A DNA stretch of 64,000 nt from Thioalkalivibrio sulfidiphilus HL-EbGr7 (GTDB lineage Bacteria; Pseudomonadota; Gammaproteobacteria; Ectothiorhodospirales; Ectothiorhodospiraceae). The number at the start of each line of letters is the position of its first letter. The first letter of the stretch is position 1. The stretch spans positions 434,001-498,000 of the forward strand of contig NC_011901.1 in the NCBI RefSeq assembly GCF_000021985.1. The letters run 5' to 3'. A program made the position numbers and the translations under genes. Below the pieces are notes generated by a model. It ran no database searches. It was not told the origin of the DNA and saw nothing but the letters and a program-made list of their open reading frames with translations. This document shows positions 43,806 to 53,111 of this stretch, piece by piece.

Positions 43806-45535
43806 TACAGGTCCGCCCCCATGGTCAGGTGCAGGCGGAAGTTCTCGTCGCCGTCCACGGGGTGGGCGATGTCGACCCGGATGGGACCGATGGGCGAGCG
43901 CCAGCGAATCCCTAAGCCCACGCCGGTCTTGGGATCGAAGTCATCGATGGCGTCGTAGGCGTTGCCGCTGTCCACGAACGCCGCCGCGCTCCATTTGCCG
44001 AACAGGGGGATCTCGTATTCCACGCTGCCGGTGAGCAGGTGCCGGCCGCCGATCACCTCGCCGTCGGCGTTGGTGGGGCCCAGGCGCTGGTAGCCGTAGC
44101 CGCGCACGCTGTTGTCGCCGCCGGCGAAGAAACGCACCGAGGAGGGCAGTTCCGTGACCAGGTCCGCCTGGGTGGCGCCTCCCTCGGCGCGGGTGATGAG
44201 CCGGCCGGGGCCGAAGGGGGTGATGAGCTTGGCGCGGCCGTTGAACTGCACGAAGCTCACCGAGGAGATCACGCTGTCGTGGGCGCCGCGCACGCCGCCG
44301 TACAGGCGCCAGCCCCGTCGCGGGAAGACGGGATGATCGGCGCGCACCCGGGAGAAGGACAGACCCGGCATCAGCAGGTCGCTGCGGTCGGTGATGCCGG
44401 CCACGGTGTAGTCCTCGCGCTCATACACCAGGGAGCGGGTCTCCAGCCAGCCGGAGTCGTGCTGGCGGGTATGGCTCACGCCCAGGCCGTAGAGATCGGA
44501 GCGCACCGTGTCGGTGTCCTCGGTCTGGTAGCGGGCCATGAGATTGATGCGTTCCCGGGCCGGTTCGTCCAGGGGGATCTCGTAGTTGAAGCCCACCCCG
44601 GAGCGCACCGGGGAGAGCTCCAGTTCCGTGTTGTAGCGGTGCCCGGATCGGTTGGCATAGCGGTGTTCGTAGCCGAGACGCAGGCGCGGGCCGATGTCCG
44701 TGGAGGCGCCGATACCGGCGAGATACGCGTGGCGCGGGCGGGGCGTGAGCTCCACCCGGATGGGCACGGCACCGTCGGCCCGGGCCTCGGTCTCGGTGCG
44801 CACGCGCACGTCGCTGAAGTAGTTCCCGTCCACCAGGGCCTGCTGCAGGTCGATGAGGCGCACACTGTCGTAGGGCTCGCCTTCCTCGAAGGGCAGGAAC
44901 TTGTCCACGAACTCGGGCTTGAGGATGTCCTGCTCGATGGTGATGGTGCCGAAGCGGTAGCGGACGCCGCTGTCCATGTGGATCACCGCGTCGGCCACGC
45001 CTTCCCCGGCGTGCACGCGCAGTTCACGGGTGATGATGCGGTTGTCCAGGTAGCCCCGGTCGGCGGCCAGGCGGGTCAGGCTGTTGCGCAGCTGTTCGTA
45101 GCGGTCGTGGCGCAGCACGTCGCCGGGTTTCATGGGCGCGTCGGCCAGCAGTGCCCGGAAGGCGGGGTCCTCGCCGGCCTCGCCATCCAGGGTGACCTCC
45201 ACCGTGCGCACGCGTACCGGCTCCCCCGGCTGGACGCGGACCTCCAGGGTCCAGCAGTCCTCGGTGCGGCGGAAGTCCATCTCAAGCTCCGGGCGATAGT
45301 AGCCCAGGGCACGCAGGGCCTCGCGGGTCTCCTCGTTCGCCCGGCGCAGCAGCGGGCGCTCCCGCCACGCGGGCAGCTCGCAATCCTCGCGGGCGATGCT
45401 CAGGTGAACGCGGATATTGTCCTCGAGCTCAGCCCCGACGCCGGTGATGTTGAGGCGTGGCGACTGTGCCTGGGCCGTGCCGAGCGGCAGGCACGCCAGC
45501 AGCAACGCCGCCGCAAGGCGGCGCATGGCGTGCAT
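43805..45535 (-). CDS. tamA: TamA, outer-membrane Omp85-family protein
   Basis: 576 residues from the ATG at 45535; an ATG three codons later (45526) and an upstream start at 45565 are alternatives. A signal peptide (RRLAAALLLACLPLGTAQA) is followed by POTRA domains (about 25-260) and a 16-strand barrel with the C-terminal Omp85 signature (FAGGDNSVRGYGYQ, GGRHLLTGSVEYE). It pairs with TamB. Confidence 0.93.
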   Translation of the reverse strand: MHAMRRLAAALLLACLPLGTAQAQSPRLNITGVGAELEDNIRVHLSIAREDCELPAWRERPLLRRANEETREALRALGYYRPELEMDFRRTEDCWTLEVRVQPGEPVRVRTVEVTLDGEAGEDPAFRALLADAPMKPGDVLRHDRYEQLRNSLTRLAADRGYLDNRIITRELRVHAGEGVADAVIHMDSGVRYRFGTITIEQDILKPEFVDKFLPFEEGEPYDSVRLIDLQQALVDGNYFSDVRVRTETEARADGAVPIRVELTPRPRHAYLAGIGASTDIGPRLRLGYEHRYANRSGHRYNTELELSPVRSGVGFNYEIPLDEPARERINLMARYQTEDTDTVRSDLYGLGVSHTRQHDSGWLETRSLVYEREDYTVAGITDRSDLLMPGLSFSRVRADHPVFPRRGWRLYGGVRGAHDSVISSVSFVQFNGRAKLITPFGPGRLITRAEGGATQADLVTELPSSVRFFAGGDNSVRGYGYQRLGPTNADGEVIGGRHLLTGSVEYEIPLFGKWSAAAFVDSGNAYDAIDDFDPKTGVGLGIRWRSPIGPIRVDIAHPVDGDENFRLHLTMGADL

Positions 45536-45658
45536 CCGGCGGTCAGGGAAATGGGCAGGCGGCACTCGGCGACTATCCAGGAATGATCAGGGGTTCTGTC
45601 ACAAGAGTAACAGTTCGTCATGATTTGTCCCCCCGGGGCATCAGGGGTTCAGATCATC

Positions 45659-45705
45659 CTTGCCACTTGCCACTTGCCACTTGCCACTTGCCACTTGCCA
45701 CTTAG
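45659..45705. repeat. Tandem TTGCCACTTG-type word repeat
   Basis: Four to five direct copies of the 9-bp unit TTGCCACTT follow one another just after the rimK stop. Related words recur as inverted repeats at 47769-47862 and 51249-51301. Confidence 0.8.
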
Positions 45706-46607
45706 CCTTTGCCCCGGGTCTGGGTGCGATGGGGCCGGGCGTTCTGTTCGATGAAGCTCACGATGCGCCCGGCCACGTCCACGCCGGAGGCGGTCTCGAT
45801 GCCTTCCAGTCCCGGTGAGGCGTTGACCTCGATGACCACCGGGCCGTGGCTGGAGCGCAGGATGTCCACGCCGCAGACGTTCAACCCGATCACCTTGGCG
45901 GCCTTCACCGCCGTGGCCCGCTCCTGGGGGGTGAGCTTGACCGGTTCCGCGCTGCCGCCCCGGTGCAGGTTGGAGCGGAATTCCCCTTCCTTGGCGCGCC
46001 GCTGCATGGCCGCCACCACCTTGCCGCCGATCACGAAGCAGCGCAGGTCGGTGCCGCCCGCCTCCTTGACGAACTCCTGTACCAGGATATTCTGGCGCAG
46101 CCCCATGAAGGCCTGGATGACGCTCTCCGCCGCCTTGCGGGTCTCCGCCAGCACCACGCCCACCCCCTGGGTGCCTTCGAGCAGCTTCACCACCAGGGGC
46201 GCGCCCTGCACCTCGGCCAGCAGGTCGTCGATGTCGTCCGGGGAGTGGGCGAAGCCGGTCACCGGCAGACCCACACCCTTGCGCGAGAGCAGCTGCAGGC
46301 TACGCAGCTTGTCCCGGGCGCGGGAGATGGCCACCGACTCGTTGACCGGGAACACGCCCATCATCTCGAACTGGCGCAGCACCGCCGTGCCGTAGAAGGT
46401 GATGGACGCGCCGATGCGCGGGATCACCGCGTCGAAGCCGGTCAGCTCCTTGCCCTTGTAGTGGATGGTGGGCTTGGCGGAGGTGATGTTCATGTAGCAG
46501 CGCAGCGGGTCGAGCACCTGCACTTCGTGGCCGTTGGCGCGTGCGGCCTCCATGAGCCGGCGGGTGGAATAGAGCTTGGCGTCCCGGGAGAGGATGGCGA
46601 TTTTCAT
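45702..46607 (-). CDS. rimK: RimK, ribosomal protein S6 glutamate ligase
   Basis: 301 residues, ATP-grasp enzyme. It begins [18 protein letters not shown]. The ATP-grasp core has [20 protein letters not shown] and the metal-binding end [17 protein letters not shown]. It adds glutamate residues to the C-terminus of S6. Two small genes separate it from its partner protease gene, rimB. Confidence 0.95.
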   Translation of the reverse strand: MKIAILSRDAKLYSTRRLMEAARANGHEVQVLDPLRCYMNITSAKPTIHYKGKELTGFDAVIPRIGASITFYGTAVLRQFEMMGVFPVNESVAISRARDKLRSLQLLSRKGVGLPVTGFAHSPDDIDDLLAEVQGAPLVVKLLEGTQGVGVVLAETRKAAESVIQAFMGLRQNILVQEFVKEAGGTDLRCFVIGGKVVAAMQRRAKEGEFRSNLHRGGSAEPVKLTPQERATAVKAAKVIGLNVCGVDILRSSHGPVVIEVNASPGLEGIETASGVDVAGRIVSFIEQNARPHRTQTRGKG

Positions 46608-46654
46608 AGGGAAGAGGGGGCGGTGGCCTTGGGATCAGGCGGGAGATGATACGG

Positions 46655-46704
46655 GAGAAGTGTGAATTGGGAAGTGTGAAGTGGGAATTTGGAAGTGCGA
46701 AGGG
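46655..46704. repeat. CACTTC-type word repeat, single arm
   Basis: Words GAAGTGTGAATTGGGAAGTG and TGGAAGTGCGAAGG in one orientation only; no matching second arm. It may be a degraded member of the inverted-repeat family. Confidence 0.55.
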
Positions 46705-46777
46705 CAAAAGGGGGCGGAGGCTTTATTGAGACTAGCAGAACATGGGACGGACCGGGGTCCGTCCCATGGGGTTTCGG

Positions 46778-47158
46778 TCAGAAGTTCAGGGCCACGAAGT
46801 TCACGCCAACGGTCCAGGCCTCCTCTCGGTCGCCACCGAGCTCCCGGGTCCAGGTGAGATCCAGGAACAGGATCTTGGCTTCGAGCCCGTACACCTCGGC
46901 GTTCTCGCCGGCTTCGCGCAGGAACCCGGCGGTGGCCGTCACCTGCCAGTTGCCGTCCAGGCGGCAGGTGGGCGAGAGGAAGCTGCCGTGGCCGCCGCCG
47001 TAGACGTCGGTGTGCCAGATCTCCGCCTCGCAGCTGCGGGCGTCGATCAGGTCGGCGTCGTCGACCACGTAGTGGCCGCTGGCGAACGCGTAGCCTGCTG
47101 CGAGCACAGCCGAGACCGCGGCCAGCCATGGGGCTGGTCGCAGCAAGGCCATGGGCAT
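46778..47158 (-). CDS. Exported protein of unknown function
   Basis: 126 residues from the ATG at 47158. An N-terminal hydrophobic signal (APWLAAVSAVLAAGYAFA) precedes a small beta-rich domain with a Cys pair (SCEAEIW, PTCRLDG). The C-terminal strand TVGVNFVALNF ends in Phe, like an outer-membrane barrel end, though the protein is short. It is five bases downstream of the next gene and in the rimK-rimB interval. Confidence 0.6.
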   Translation of the reverse strand: MPMALLRPAPWLAAVSAVLAAGYAFASGHYVVDDADLIDARSCEAEIWHTDVYGGGHGSFLSPTCRLDGNWQVTATAGFLREAGENAEVYGLEAKILFLDLTWTRELGGDREEAWTVGVNFVALNF

Positions 47159-47162
47159 GGGC

Positions 47163-47492
47163 TCAGGCCCGGCGTCGGTGATTGAGAATGACCAGGATCC
47201 CGTGGCGCTTGCCTTCCGGGAGGGCCTGGACGATGGCGCGGCCGCGCTTGCGGGGCAGGCGTTCATAGAGTCGCGCCAGGGTGTAGGCGGGCAGGCCGCC
47301 GGCCAGGCTGACCGCGTCCCCGACCGGGATGTCTTCCAGCAGGCGGAGCTGGCTGGCCTCCGCGAGTCGCAGGAAGCGCAGGCGGGCGGTGCCCAGGGCG
47401 CCGTTGTGCAGGGCCAGCGCCACACCGTCCATGCCGGTGTCGGGAATTGCGGGGTCGGGGCCGGTGAGGGCCTTGTTCATGAGTATGGTCAT
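47163..47492 (-). CDS. Small conserved-type protein, unknown function
   Basis: 109 residues from the ATG at 47492 with AAGGAGTGA upstream. It is helical, with Leu-rich pseudo-repeats (RLRFLRLAEASQLRLLEDIP, LARLYERLPRKRGRAIVQALP), vaguely like the MgtE N-terminal superhelix. No membrane segment. It is coupled to the exported protein gene 46778-47158. Function unknown. Confidence 0.55.
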   Translation of the reverse strand: MTILMNKALTGPDPAIPDTGMDGVALALHNGALGTARLRFLRLAEASQLRLLEDIPVGDAVSLAGGLPAYTLARLYERLPRKRGRAIVQALPEGKRHGILVILNHRRRA

Positions 47493-47843
47493 CGAGTCAC
47501 TCCTTACGCCTGTCAACGCCATGGCAATGGCGAGCGTGCCGGCGGGGGCCGGCGATGGTTGCGAAGGGGGATGACGGGGTGGGGTGTCGCGGCTATCGGA
47601 ACGACACCCGGGGGATCGATGATCCGAGGGGCTAGACGTTTCCGGGCAGGCTGCGGACGACCCGCTTCAGGCCGGCATCGGCCTTCGCGCGCGGTGTTGT
47701 ACTGCAAACGTCCATAAAGGGCAGGGCCTTTGTTACCAAATGAGGGGTGGATTCTAGCAGTTGCTACACCAGTGGCAAGTCACCAGTGCACGCATCGAGT
47801 GACGAGTCGTCAGGACCCCCCGGGTTTTCCTTGCCACTTGAGA
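47493..47843. other. Intergenic interval without a gene
   Basis: About 350 bases between the small gene and rimB. The part 47769-47862 is a TTGCCACTTG-type repeat. The rest is GC-rich and I see no convincing gene, promoter or RNA in it. Confidence 0.6.
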
Positions 47844-47862
47844 CTAGCCACTTGCCACTGGC
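47769..47862. repeat. Intergenic inverted repeat, TTGCCACTTG-type word family
   Basis: Left words CAGTGGCAAGTCACCAGTG, right words CCTTGCCACTTGAGACTAGCCACTTGCCACTGG. The right arm runs into the 3' end of rimB, so its last codons (GEPVASG) are repeat-encoded. Confidence 0.65.
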
Positions 47863-48293
47863 TCCCCCGCCAGGTGCGCCGCGCTGGGCTCCACCAGGTA
47901 CCCGTGGGCCAGTGCGGTACGGCCGAGCAGCATGCGAAAGCGCATGGTGTCCCGGTTGGTCAGGGTGATCTCGATCTGATGGCGGCGGCTGCCGATGATC
48001 ACCTCGGTGGTGATCACGTAGCGACGGGTGCGGTGGCCGCCGGAATCGGTGACCGTGCGCCGGTCCGTGACCGGGGCCTCGCAGTGGATCTCGGGGGTCT
48101 CGCTGCCGGCCACCGGGTGCAGCCCGAAGCGCACCCATTTCTGTCCCTGCCGCTGGAAGGGTTCCACGTAGAAGGCGTGCAGGGCCGAGGTGCGCGCGCC
48201 GGTGTCCACCTTGCATTCCAGGCGCGGGATGCCCAGTTCCGGCAGCGCGATCCATTCGCGCCAGCCGAGGCGGGGTTGTGAGTCTCTATTCAA
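47844..48293 (-). CDS. rimB: RimB-type retropepsin-like protease (ATP-dependent zinc protease family)
   Basis: 149 residues. Family motif [13 protein letters not shown] holds the catalytic Asp-Thr-Gly of retropepsin-like enzymes. Further conserved parts are [26 protein letters not shown] and MLLGRTAL. RimB works with RimK in S6 glutamylation in Pseudomonas. The last residues overlap a word repeat. Confidence 0.85.
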   Translation of the reverse strand: MNRDSQPRLGWREWIALPELGIPRLECKVDTGARTSALHAFYVEPFQRQGQKWVRFGLHPVAGSETPEIHCEAPVTDRRTVTDSGGHRTRRYVITTEVIIGSRRHQIEITLTNRDTMRFRMLLGRTALAHGYLVEPSAAHLAGEPVASG

Positions 48294-48367
48294 AATTCAA
48301 AATTCAAAATTCAAAGGGGTCGTCGAATGATGCCACCGATTTTCCTTTGAATCTTGAATTTTGAATC
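48288..48367. repeat. Intergenic inverted repeat, ATTCAAAATTC-type word family
   Basis: Left arm of four direct TTCAAAA words, right arm TTTGAATCTTGAATTTTGAA, with a 30-base centre (GGGGTCGTCGAATGATGCC...). It fills the gap between the ABC ATPase gene stop and the rimB start. Confidence 0.75.
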
Positions 48368-48376
48368 CCCGCTGTC

Positions 48377-49420
48377 TCAGCGGGGAAATATCACCAGGTG
48401 GTTGAAGGCCAGTTTCAGGCCGATGCGCTCGCCTACGGCGAAGTTGTCGTGGCTGGGGGCGAAGCACAGCACCTTGCCGCCGCTCGCGAGCCGCAGGGTG
48501 TACAGGAAGCTGGCGCCGCGGAAGGCCTTGTCCAGCACCTCGCCGCTGATGTGGCTCTGGTCGTCGGGGCGGATGTCGTCGGGGCGCACCAGCACGTCCA
48601 CCGGGGCGCCCACGCCGCAGCCCTCGGGCACCAGGCCGGTGATGATGCCCAGTTCGGTCTCCACCTGGTGATCGTTGAGCACCGTGCCGGGCAGCAGCTT
48701 GCCCTGGCCGATGAAGTCGGCCACGAAGCGCTCGGCGGGGCGGTGGTAGAGGTTGTAGGCGGTGTCCCACTGCAGGATGCGCCCGGCGTTGACCACGCCG
48801 ATGCGGTCGGCCATGGCGAAGGCCTCCATCTGGTCGTGGGTCACCAGGATGGCGGTGATCTGCTCCTGTTTGAGGATGCGGCGCACCTCCCGGGCCAGAT
48901 CTTCGCGCAGTTCCACGTCCATGCTCGAGAAGGGTTCGTCCAGCAGCAGCAGGCGCGGGCGCGGCGCCATGGCCCGGGCCAGCGCGATGCGCTGCTGCTG
49001 GCCGCCGGAGAGGGCATGGGGGTAGCTCCTGCCATAGCTGGGCAGGCCCACCAGTTCCAGCAGTTCCCGCACCCGGGTGTCCCGGTCGCGGGCGGGCAGG
49101 TGACGGATGCCGAAGGCGATGTTCTCGGCCACGTTCAGGTGTGGAAACAGGGCAAAGTCCTGGAACACCATGCCCACCTGGCGGCGTTCCGGGGGCGTGG
49201 TCCAGCCGGGGCGGCTGACCGGCTCGCCATTGAGGCGGATCTCGCCGGCGGCCACGGGCTCGAAGCCTGCGATGGCGCGCAGCAGGGTGGTCTTGCCGCA
49301 ACCGCTCGGGCCCAGCAGGCAGCCGATCAGGCCCTTGCGCAGTTCCAGGTTGACCTGGTGCACCACGGCGGTGCTGCCATAGGCCACGTCCACGTTGTCG
49401 ACTTCAAGCAGCGGTGTCAT
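48377..49420 (-). CDS. fbpC: Ferric iron ABC transporter, ATP-binding subunit
   Basis: 347 residues. Walker A GPSGCGKTT (about 37-45), the signature LSGGQQQRIALARA (about 137), Walker B LLLLDEPFSSMD and the H-loop THDQMEAF are all intact. The C-terminal TOBE domain (about 240-347) marks the iron/polyamine/sulfate class. It overlaps the permease gene by 17 bases. Import of Fe(III) is inferred from its partners. Confidence 0.9.
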   Translation of the reverse strand: MTPLLEVDNVDVAYGSTAVVHQVNLELRKGLIGCLLGPSGCGKTTLLRAIAGFEPVAAGEIRLNGEPVSRPGWTTPPERRQVGMVFQDFALFPHLNVAENIAFGIRHLPARDRDTRVRELLELVGLPSYGRSYPHALSGGQQQRIALARAMAPRPRLLLLDEPFSSMDVELREDLAREVRRILKQEQITAILVTHDQMEAFAMADRIGVVNAGRILQWDTAYNLYHRPAERFVADFIGQGKLLPGTVLNDHQVETELGIITGLVPEGCGVGAPVDVLVRPDDIRPDDQSHISGEVLDKAFRGASFLYTLRLASGGKVLCFAPSHDNFAVGERIGLKLAFNHLVIFPR

Positions 49421-51092
49421 GTCCGGGTCGGGATCGGCTGATGGTGCGGCTGAGCAGGATAACCGGAATGATGCCGGCGATCACGATGGCGAGCGCGGCG
49501 CTGGCGGCGTCCGCGAGACGCTCGTCGGAGGCCAGCTCGAAGGTGCGCACCGCGAGCGTGTTGAAGTTGAAGGGTCGCAGGATGAGGGTGGCGGGCAGTT
49601 CCTTGAGCACGTCCACGAAGACCAGCAGCAGGGCGGTGAGCAGGGAGCCGCGCATGATGGGCATGTGCACATGGCGAAGCACCCGGTTGGGTGGCATCCC
49701 CAGGGAGCGGGCAGCGTCGTCCATGGAGGGCTTGATCTTGCCGAGCGCCGCCTCGACGGTCTGCAGGGACACCGCCAGGAAGCGCACGCAGTAGGCGAAG
49801 ATCAGCGCCACCAGGGTGCCGGAGAGCAGCAGGCCGGTGGAGATGCCGAAGCTCGCGCGCATCCAGCCGTCCACGGTGTTGTCGAGCCAGGCGAACGGCA
49901 GCATCACGCCCACGGCGATCACGGTGCCGGGGATTGCGTAGCCCATGCCGGCCACGCGTACCGCCACGGCATTGGTCCAGGAGGGGCGCAGCCGCTGTCC
50001 GTAGGCCATGAACAGGGCCAGGGCCACCGCCAGCAGGGCGGCGATGGCCGCCAGGCTGAGGCTGTTCCAGGTCAGGCGCAGGAACTCGGTGTTCATCCAT
50101 TCGTCGGTTGTACCCACGGCCCAGACCGTTAGCTGGGTCGCGGGCAACAGGAAGCCCAGGGCCACGGGCAGGATGCAGACGAACAGGGCGGCGGCGCGGC
50201 GCCAGCCCTTGAGGTGATAGCGGGGCAGCTGCGTGTAGCGGCTGCTGGTGTGGTGGAACCGGGCCCGGCGTCGGGACCAGCGCTCCAGCACGATGAGCAC
50301 GAACACGAAGGTCATCAGCACGCCGGCCAGCTGAGCTGCGGCACCGGGATCACCCATGCCGAACCAGGTGCGAAAGATGCCGGTAGTGAAGGTGGGGATG
50401 CCGAAGTAGGCCACGGTGCCGTAGTCTGCCAGTGTCTCCATCAGGGCCAGGGACAGGCCGGTGATGATGGCCGGACGCGCCAGGGGCAGGGCCACTCGCA
50501 TGAAGCCCGCCCAGGGGCCGTTGCCCAGGGTCCTGGAGACCTCCAGCACGCAGACGGATTGCTCCAGAAAAGCGGCCCGGGCCAGCAGGTAGACGTAGGG
50601 GTAGAGCACCAGGGACAGCATCACCATCGCGCCCCCCAGGGAGCGGATCTCCGGGAACCAGTAATCCCCGTAGCCCCAGCCGAACCACTCGCGCAGCTGG
50701 GTCTGCACGGGGCCCGGGAAATCCAGCATGCCGGTATAGGTGTAGGCGATAATGTAGGCCGGCATGGCCAAGGGTAACAGCAGTGCCCACTGGAACAGGC
50801 GCCGGCCGGGGAATTCGCACAGGCTCACCAGCCAGGCGGCGGGGATGCCGATGAGCAACACGCCGACGCCCACGCCGAGCATGAGCAGCAGGGAATTGAC
50901 CACATAGTCTCGGAGTACCGTCTCGCGCATGTGCTGCCAGACATCCGTGGCGGGCAGGAACAGGTGGGCGAAAACCACCAGCACCGGCAGGGCCAGGATC
51001 AGCGCGACCAGAACCAGCCCCGCCTTCCACGCATCCAGGGGACGCCTGGGCAGGGCAGGATCGTGCTCGACATGGATGACGGCTTGGTTCAA
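49404..51092 (-). CDS. fbpB: Ferric iron ABC transporter, fused double permease
   Basis: 562 residues and about 12 membrane segments; two BPD permease domains are fused in one chain, as in FbpB/HitB. The EAA loops are LEVSRTLGNGPWAGFMRVALP and MDDAARSLGMPPNRVLRHVHMP. The start appears to be TTG at 51092 with GGAAG upstream; the next ATG lies in the first membrane helix. Confidence 0.88.
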   Translation of the reverse strand: MNQAVIHVEHDPALPRRPLDAWKAGLVLVALILALPVLVVFAHLFLPATDVWQHMRETVLRDYVVNSLLLMLGVGVGVLLIGIPAAWLVSLCEFPGRRLFQWALLLPLAMPAYIIAYTYTGMLDFPGPVQTQLREWFGWGYGDYWFPEIRSLGGAMVMLSLVLYPYVYLLARAAFLEQSVCVLEVSRTLGNGPWAGFMRVALPLARPAIITGLSLALMETLADYGTVAYFGIPTFTTGIFRTWFGMGDPGAAAQLAGVLMTFVFVLIVLERWSRRRARFHHTSSRYTQLPRYHLKGWRRAAALFVCILPVALGFLLPATQLTVWAVGTTDEWMNTEFLRLTWNSLSLAAIAALLAVALALFMAYGQRLRPSWTNAVAVRVAGMGYAIPGTVIAVGVMLPFAWLDNTVDGWMRASFGISTGLLLSGTLVALIFAYCVRFLAVSLQTVEAALGKIKPSMDDAARSLGMPPNRVLRHVHMPIMRGSLLTALLLVFVDVLKELPATLILRPFNFNTLAVRTFELASDERLADAASAALAIVIAGIIPVILLSRTISRSRPGHDTAA

Positions 51093-51248
51093 ATCGGGGT
51101 CTTCCGGTCAAAAAGGCTTCGATGATACCAGCAGAAGTGGTTCTGAGTGCCAATTCCGAAGTGACCGGGATGGAAGCCGTTCTTTGGCCAACGCGGGACG
51201 GTCACGGGTGCCTGGATGCGCCGGATGATTCGAGGGCGCGGACAAGAA

Positions 51249-51301
51249 AAGTGGCAAGGGAGTGATTTCCCTTGCCACTTCATAACTAGCCACTTGCCAC
51301 T
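51249..51301. repeat. Intergenic inverted repeat, TTGCCACTTG-type word family
   Basis: AAGTGGCAAGGGA-GTGAT-TCCCTTGCCACTT is a near-perfect hairpin (51249-51280), followed by CTAGCCACTTGCCACTG. It separates the binding-protein gene from the permease gene and could slow read-through. Confidence 0.75.
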
Positions 51302-51304
51302 GCG

Positions 51305-52342
51305 TTATCGCCAGCGGGCGCGATCCATCAGGCGCACGGCCTCGGCATTGTGCACGCCCAGCAGGGACATGTTGATCTCGTCGGCACGGAATTCACCGAG
51401 ATTCTTCAGGGTATCACTCCAGGCGACGCCGGCCTTGACCGGGTATTCCTGGTTGACCTCGGCATACCACTGTTGGGCGCTGTCACTGGCCAGGAACTCC
51501 AGCAGCCGGATGGCGTTGTCCCGGTTGGGCGCGGTGGCCACCAGGCCGGCGCCGCTGACATTGACGTGCACTCCCCGGTCGCCTTCGCCCTGGTTGGGCC
51601 AGACCACCCGGATGGATTGCGCCGCCTCGCGCTGGGCGGCGTCATCGCCGACCAGCATGCGGCCCAGATAGTAGGTGTTGGCAAGGGCGATGTCGCACTG
51701 TCCGGCCGCGGCGGCCATGATCTGGTCGCGGTCGCCGCCACGTGGGGGGCGGGCCAGGTTGTTCACCAGGCCGCCGGCCCAGGCTTCGGTGCTTGCCTCG
51801 CCCAGGGTGGCGATCATCGCGGCGATCATGGACTGGTTGTAGATGTTTTCCGAGGAACGCACGCATATCCGGCCCCGGTAGCGGGCATCGGTCAGATCCT
51901 CGTAGCGGCGGATCTCGCCCTCGGGCACGGAGCCTTCGCGAACCATGATCGGACGGGCGCGCATGGACAGGCCGAACCAGTAGCCTTCAGGGTCCCGGTA
52001 CTGCGGCGGGATGGCGTCCGCCATGACAGGGGAGTCCACTGCGGCCAGTACGCCAGCCTCCCGGGCATTGTGCAGGTTGCCTGCGTCCACGGTGATCAAC
52101 AGGTCGGCAGGGGAGTTGCGGCCCTCGGCGCGCAGGCGCTGTAAGAGTTCTCCTGCACGCGCCGTGACCAGATTGACGCGGATGCCGGTCTGTTCGGTGA
52201 ACTCATCCAGCAATGGTTTGATCAGCGCCTCCTGGCGCGCGGAATAGACGTTGACCTCGCCCTGGGCCAGGGCGGCGGCGGGTGCCAGCCCCAGGATGGC
52301 CAGCAGGAGCAGGATCAGCAATCGGGCAGAGCGGGTGCACAT
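51305..52342 (-). CDS. fbpA: Ferric iron ABC transporter, periplasmic binding protein
   Basis: 345 residues from the ATG at 52342; earlier starts overlap the Fur box. A signal peptide (ARLLILLLLAILGLAPAAALA) precedes EVNVYSARQEALIKPLLDEF. The Fe(III)-binding tyrosines are probably in NTYYLGRM, the FutA/FbpA motif. It delivers iron to FbpBC. A Fur box lies about 60 bp upstream. Confidence 0.9.
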   Translation of the reverse strand: MCTRSARLLILLLLAILGLAPAAALAQGEVNVYSARQEALIKPLLDEFTEQTGIRVNLVTARAGELLQRLRAEGRNSPADLLITVDAGNLHNAREAGVLAAVDSPVMADAIPPQYRDPEGYWFGLSMRARPIMVREGSVPEGEIRRYEDLTDARYRGRICVRSSENIYNQSMIAAMIATLGEASTEAWAGGLVNNLARPPRGGDRDQIMAAAAGQCDIALANTYYLGRMLVGDDAAQREAAQSIRVVWPNQGEGDRGVHVNVSGAGLVATAPNRDNAIRLLEFLASDSAQQWYAEVNQEYPVKAGVAWSDTLKNLGEFRADEINMSLLGVHNAEAVRLMDRARWR

Positions 52343-52399
52343 GGCGTTCGGTCTCCGGGCGAAGTTGGAACAGGGTCGGTGATGCAGTTTGATAGAGCG

Positions 52400-52424
52400 A
52401 ATGATAACGCGAACGATTATCATT
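52400..52424 (-). promoter_or_regulatory. Fur box upstream of fbpA
   Basis: AATGATAACGCGAACGATTATCATT is an inverted repeat close to the Fur consensus GATAATGATAATCATTATC. It lies 58 bp before the fbpA start and can switch off the iron importer when iron is plentiful. Confidence 0.85.
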
Positions 52425-52561
52425 AAATAAAACAGTGCCTGTCAAGCATCTCCCGTGTCCGGTGTTTGCCACATGGGTGGTCAAATGGGCGATACTGCAT
52501 ACTATGAATGTATAAAGACATATGCCGCCGGCCCGGCATGCCGGCCCGACTGGGAGCCCCT

Positions 52562-53035
52562 ATGGACAGTGAAGCCTTGAAGATCCCCAAGAAACTCAAG
52601 CACGTAAGGCTTTGGGTTCACCCGGAGGGACCGGTGGTGGGCGCGATCTTCCTGCATTGTCAGAGTGATCATCACGAGGGGGAGGAGCGGCCCGAGGAGG
52701 CCATGAACGGACCCGAGCCGTTTTTCGTGTTCCGGGGCGGCAGTGACGATGACCTGCGCTTCTACAACAAACACGCGGTGGTACGCCTGGAGTACACCCA
52801 CGAGCCGGAGCAGGCCCCCGAGGGCGCCGTGGCCCTGCGCACCCGCCTGCACCTGATGGACGGCTCCACCCTGGAAGGGGTGATCCGGGAGATGCTGGTG
52901 CCGGAGCACGCGCGCCTGTTCGATTATGTGAACATCTTCGAGGATCGCTTCGTACGCCTGTTCATGGACGATGACGCCACTATTACACTGGTGAACAAGG
53001 CCTATATCGTCAGGGTCACCCCACTGGACAGTTGA
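52562..53035 (+). CDS. Conserved-type protein of unknown function upstream of the HEAT kinase
   Basis: 157 residues from the ATG at 52562 with GGGAG before it. An all-beta-looking N-terminal part (KHVRLWVHPEGPVVGAIFLH) and GGSDDDLRFYNKHAVVRLEY, LRTRLHLMDGSTLEGVIREM, FMDDDATITLVNKAYIVRV suggest a small-barrel or Sm-like fold. No known name. It is 76 bp ahead of the HEAT/kinase gene on the same strand, so it may act in the same system. Confidence 0.6.
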   Translation: MDSEALKIPKKLKHVRLWVHPEGPVVGAIFLHCQSDHHEGEERPEEAMNGPEPFFVFRGGSDDDLRFYNKHAVVRLEYTHEPEQAPEGAVALRTRLHLMDGSTLEGVIREMLVPEHARLFDYVNIFEDRFVRLFMDDDATITLVNKAYIVRVTPLDS

Positions 53036-53111
53036 GTCTGATGCGCCCAGCCGGCAACCCCTTCACAACCTGTGCTTGCGAACCCCGCGCCCCGCGCGTG
53101 CAGGGGGCGGC

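Noticed and set aside
45659-45705. Possible CRISPR remnant of TTGCCACTT repeats
   Set aside because: Unit is nine bases with no spacers; it belongs to the intergenic word-repeat family.
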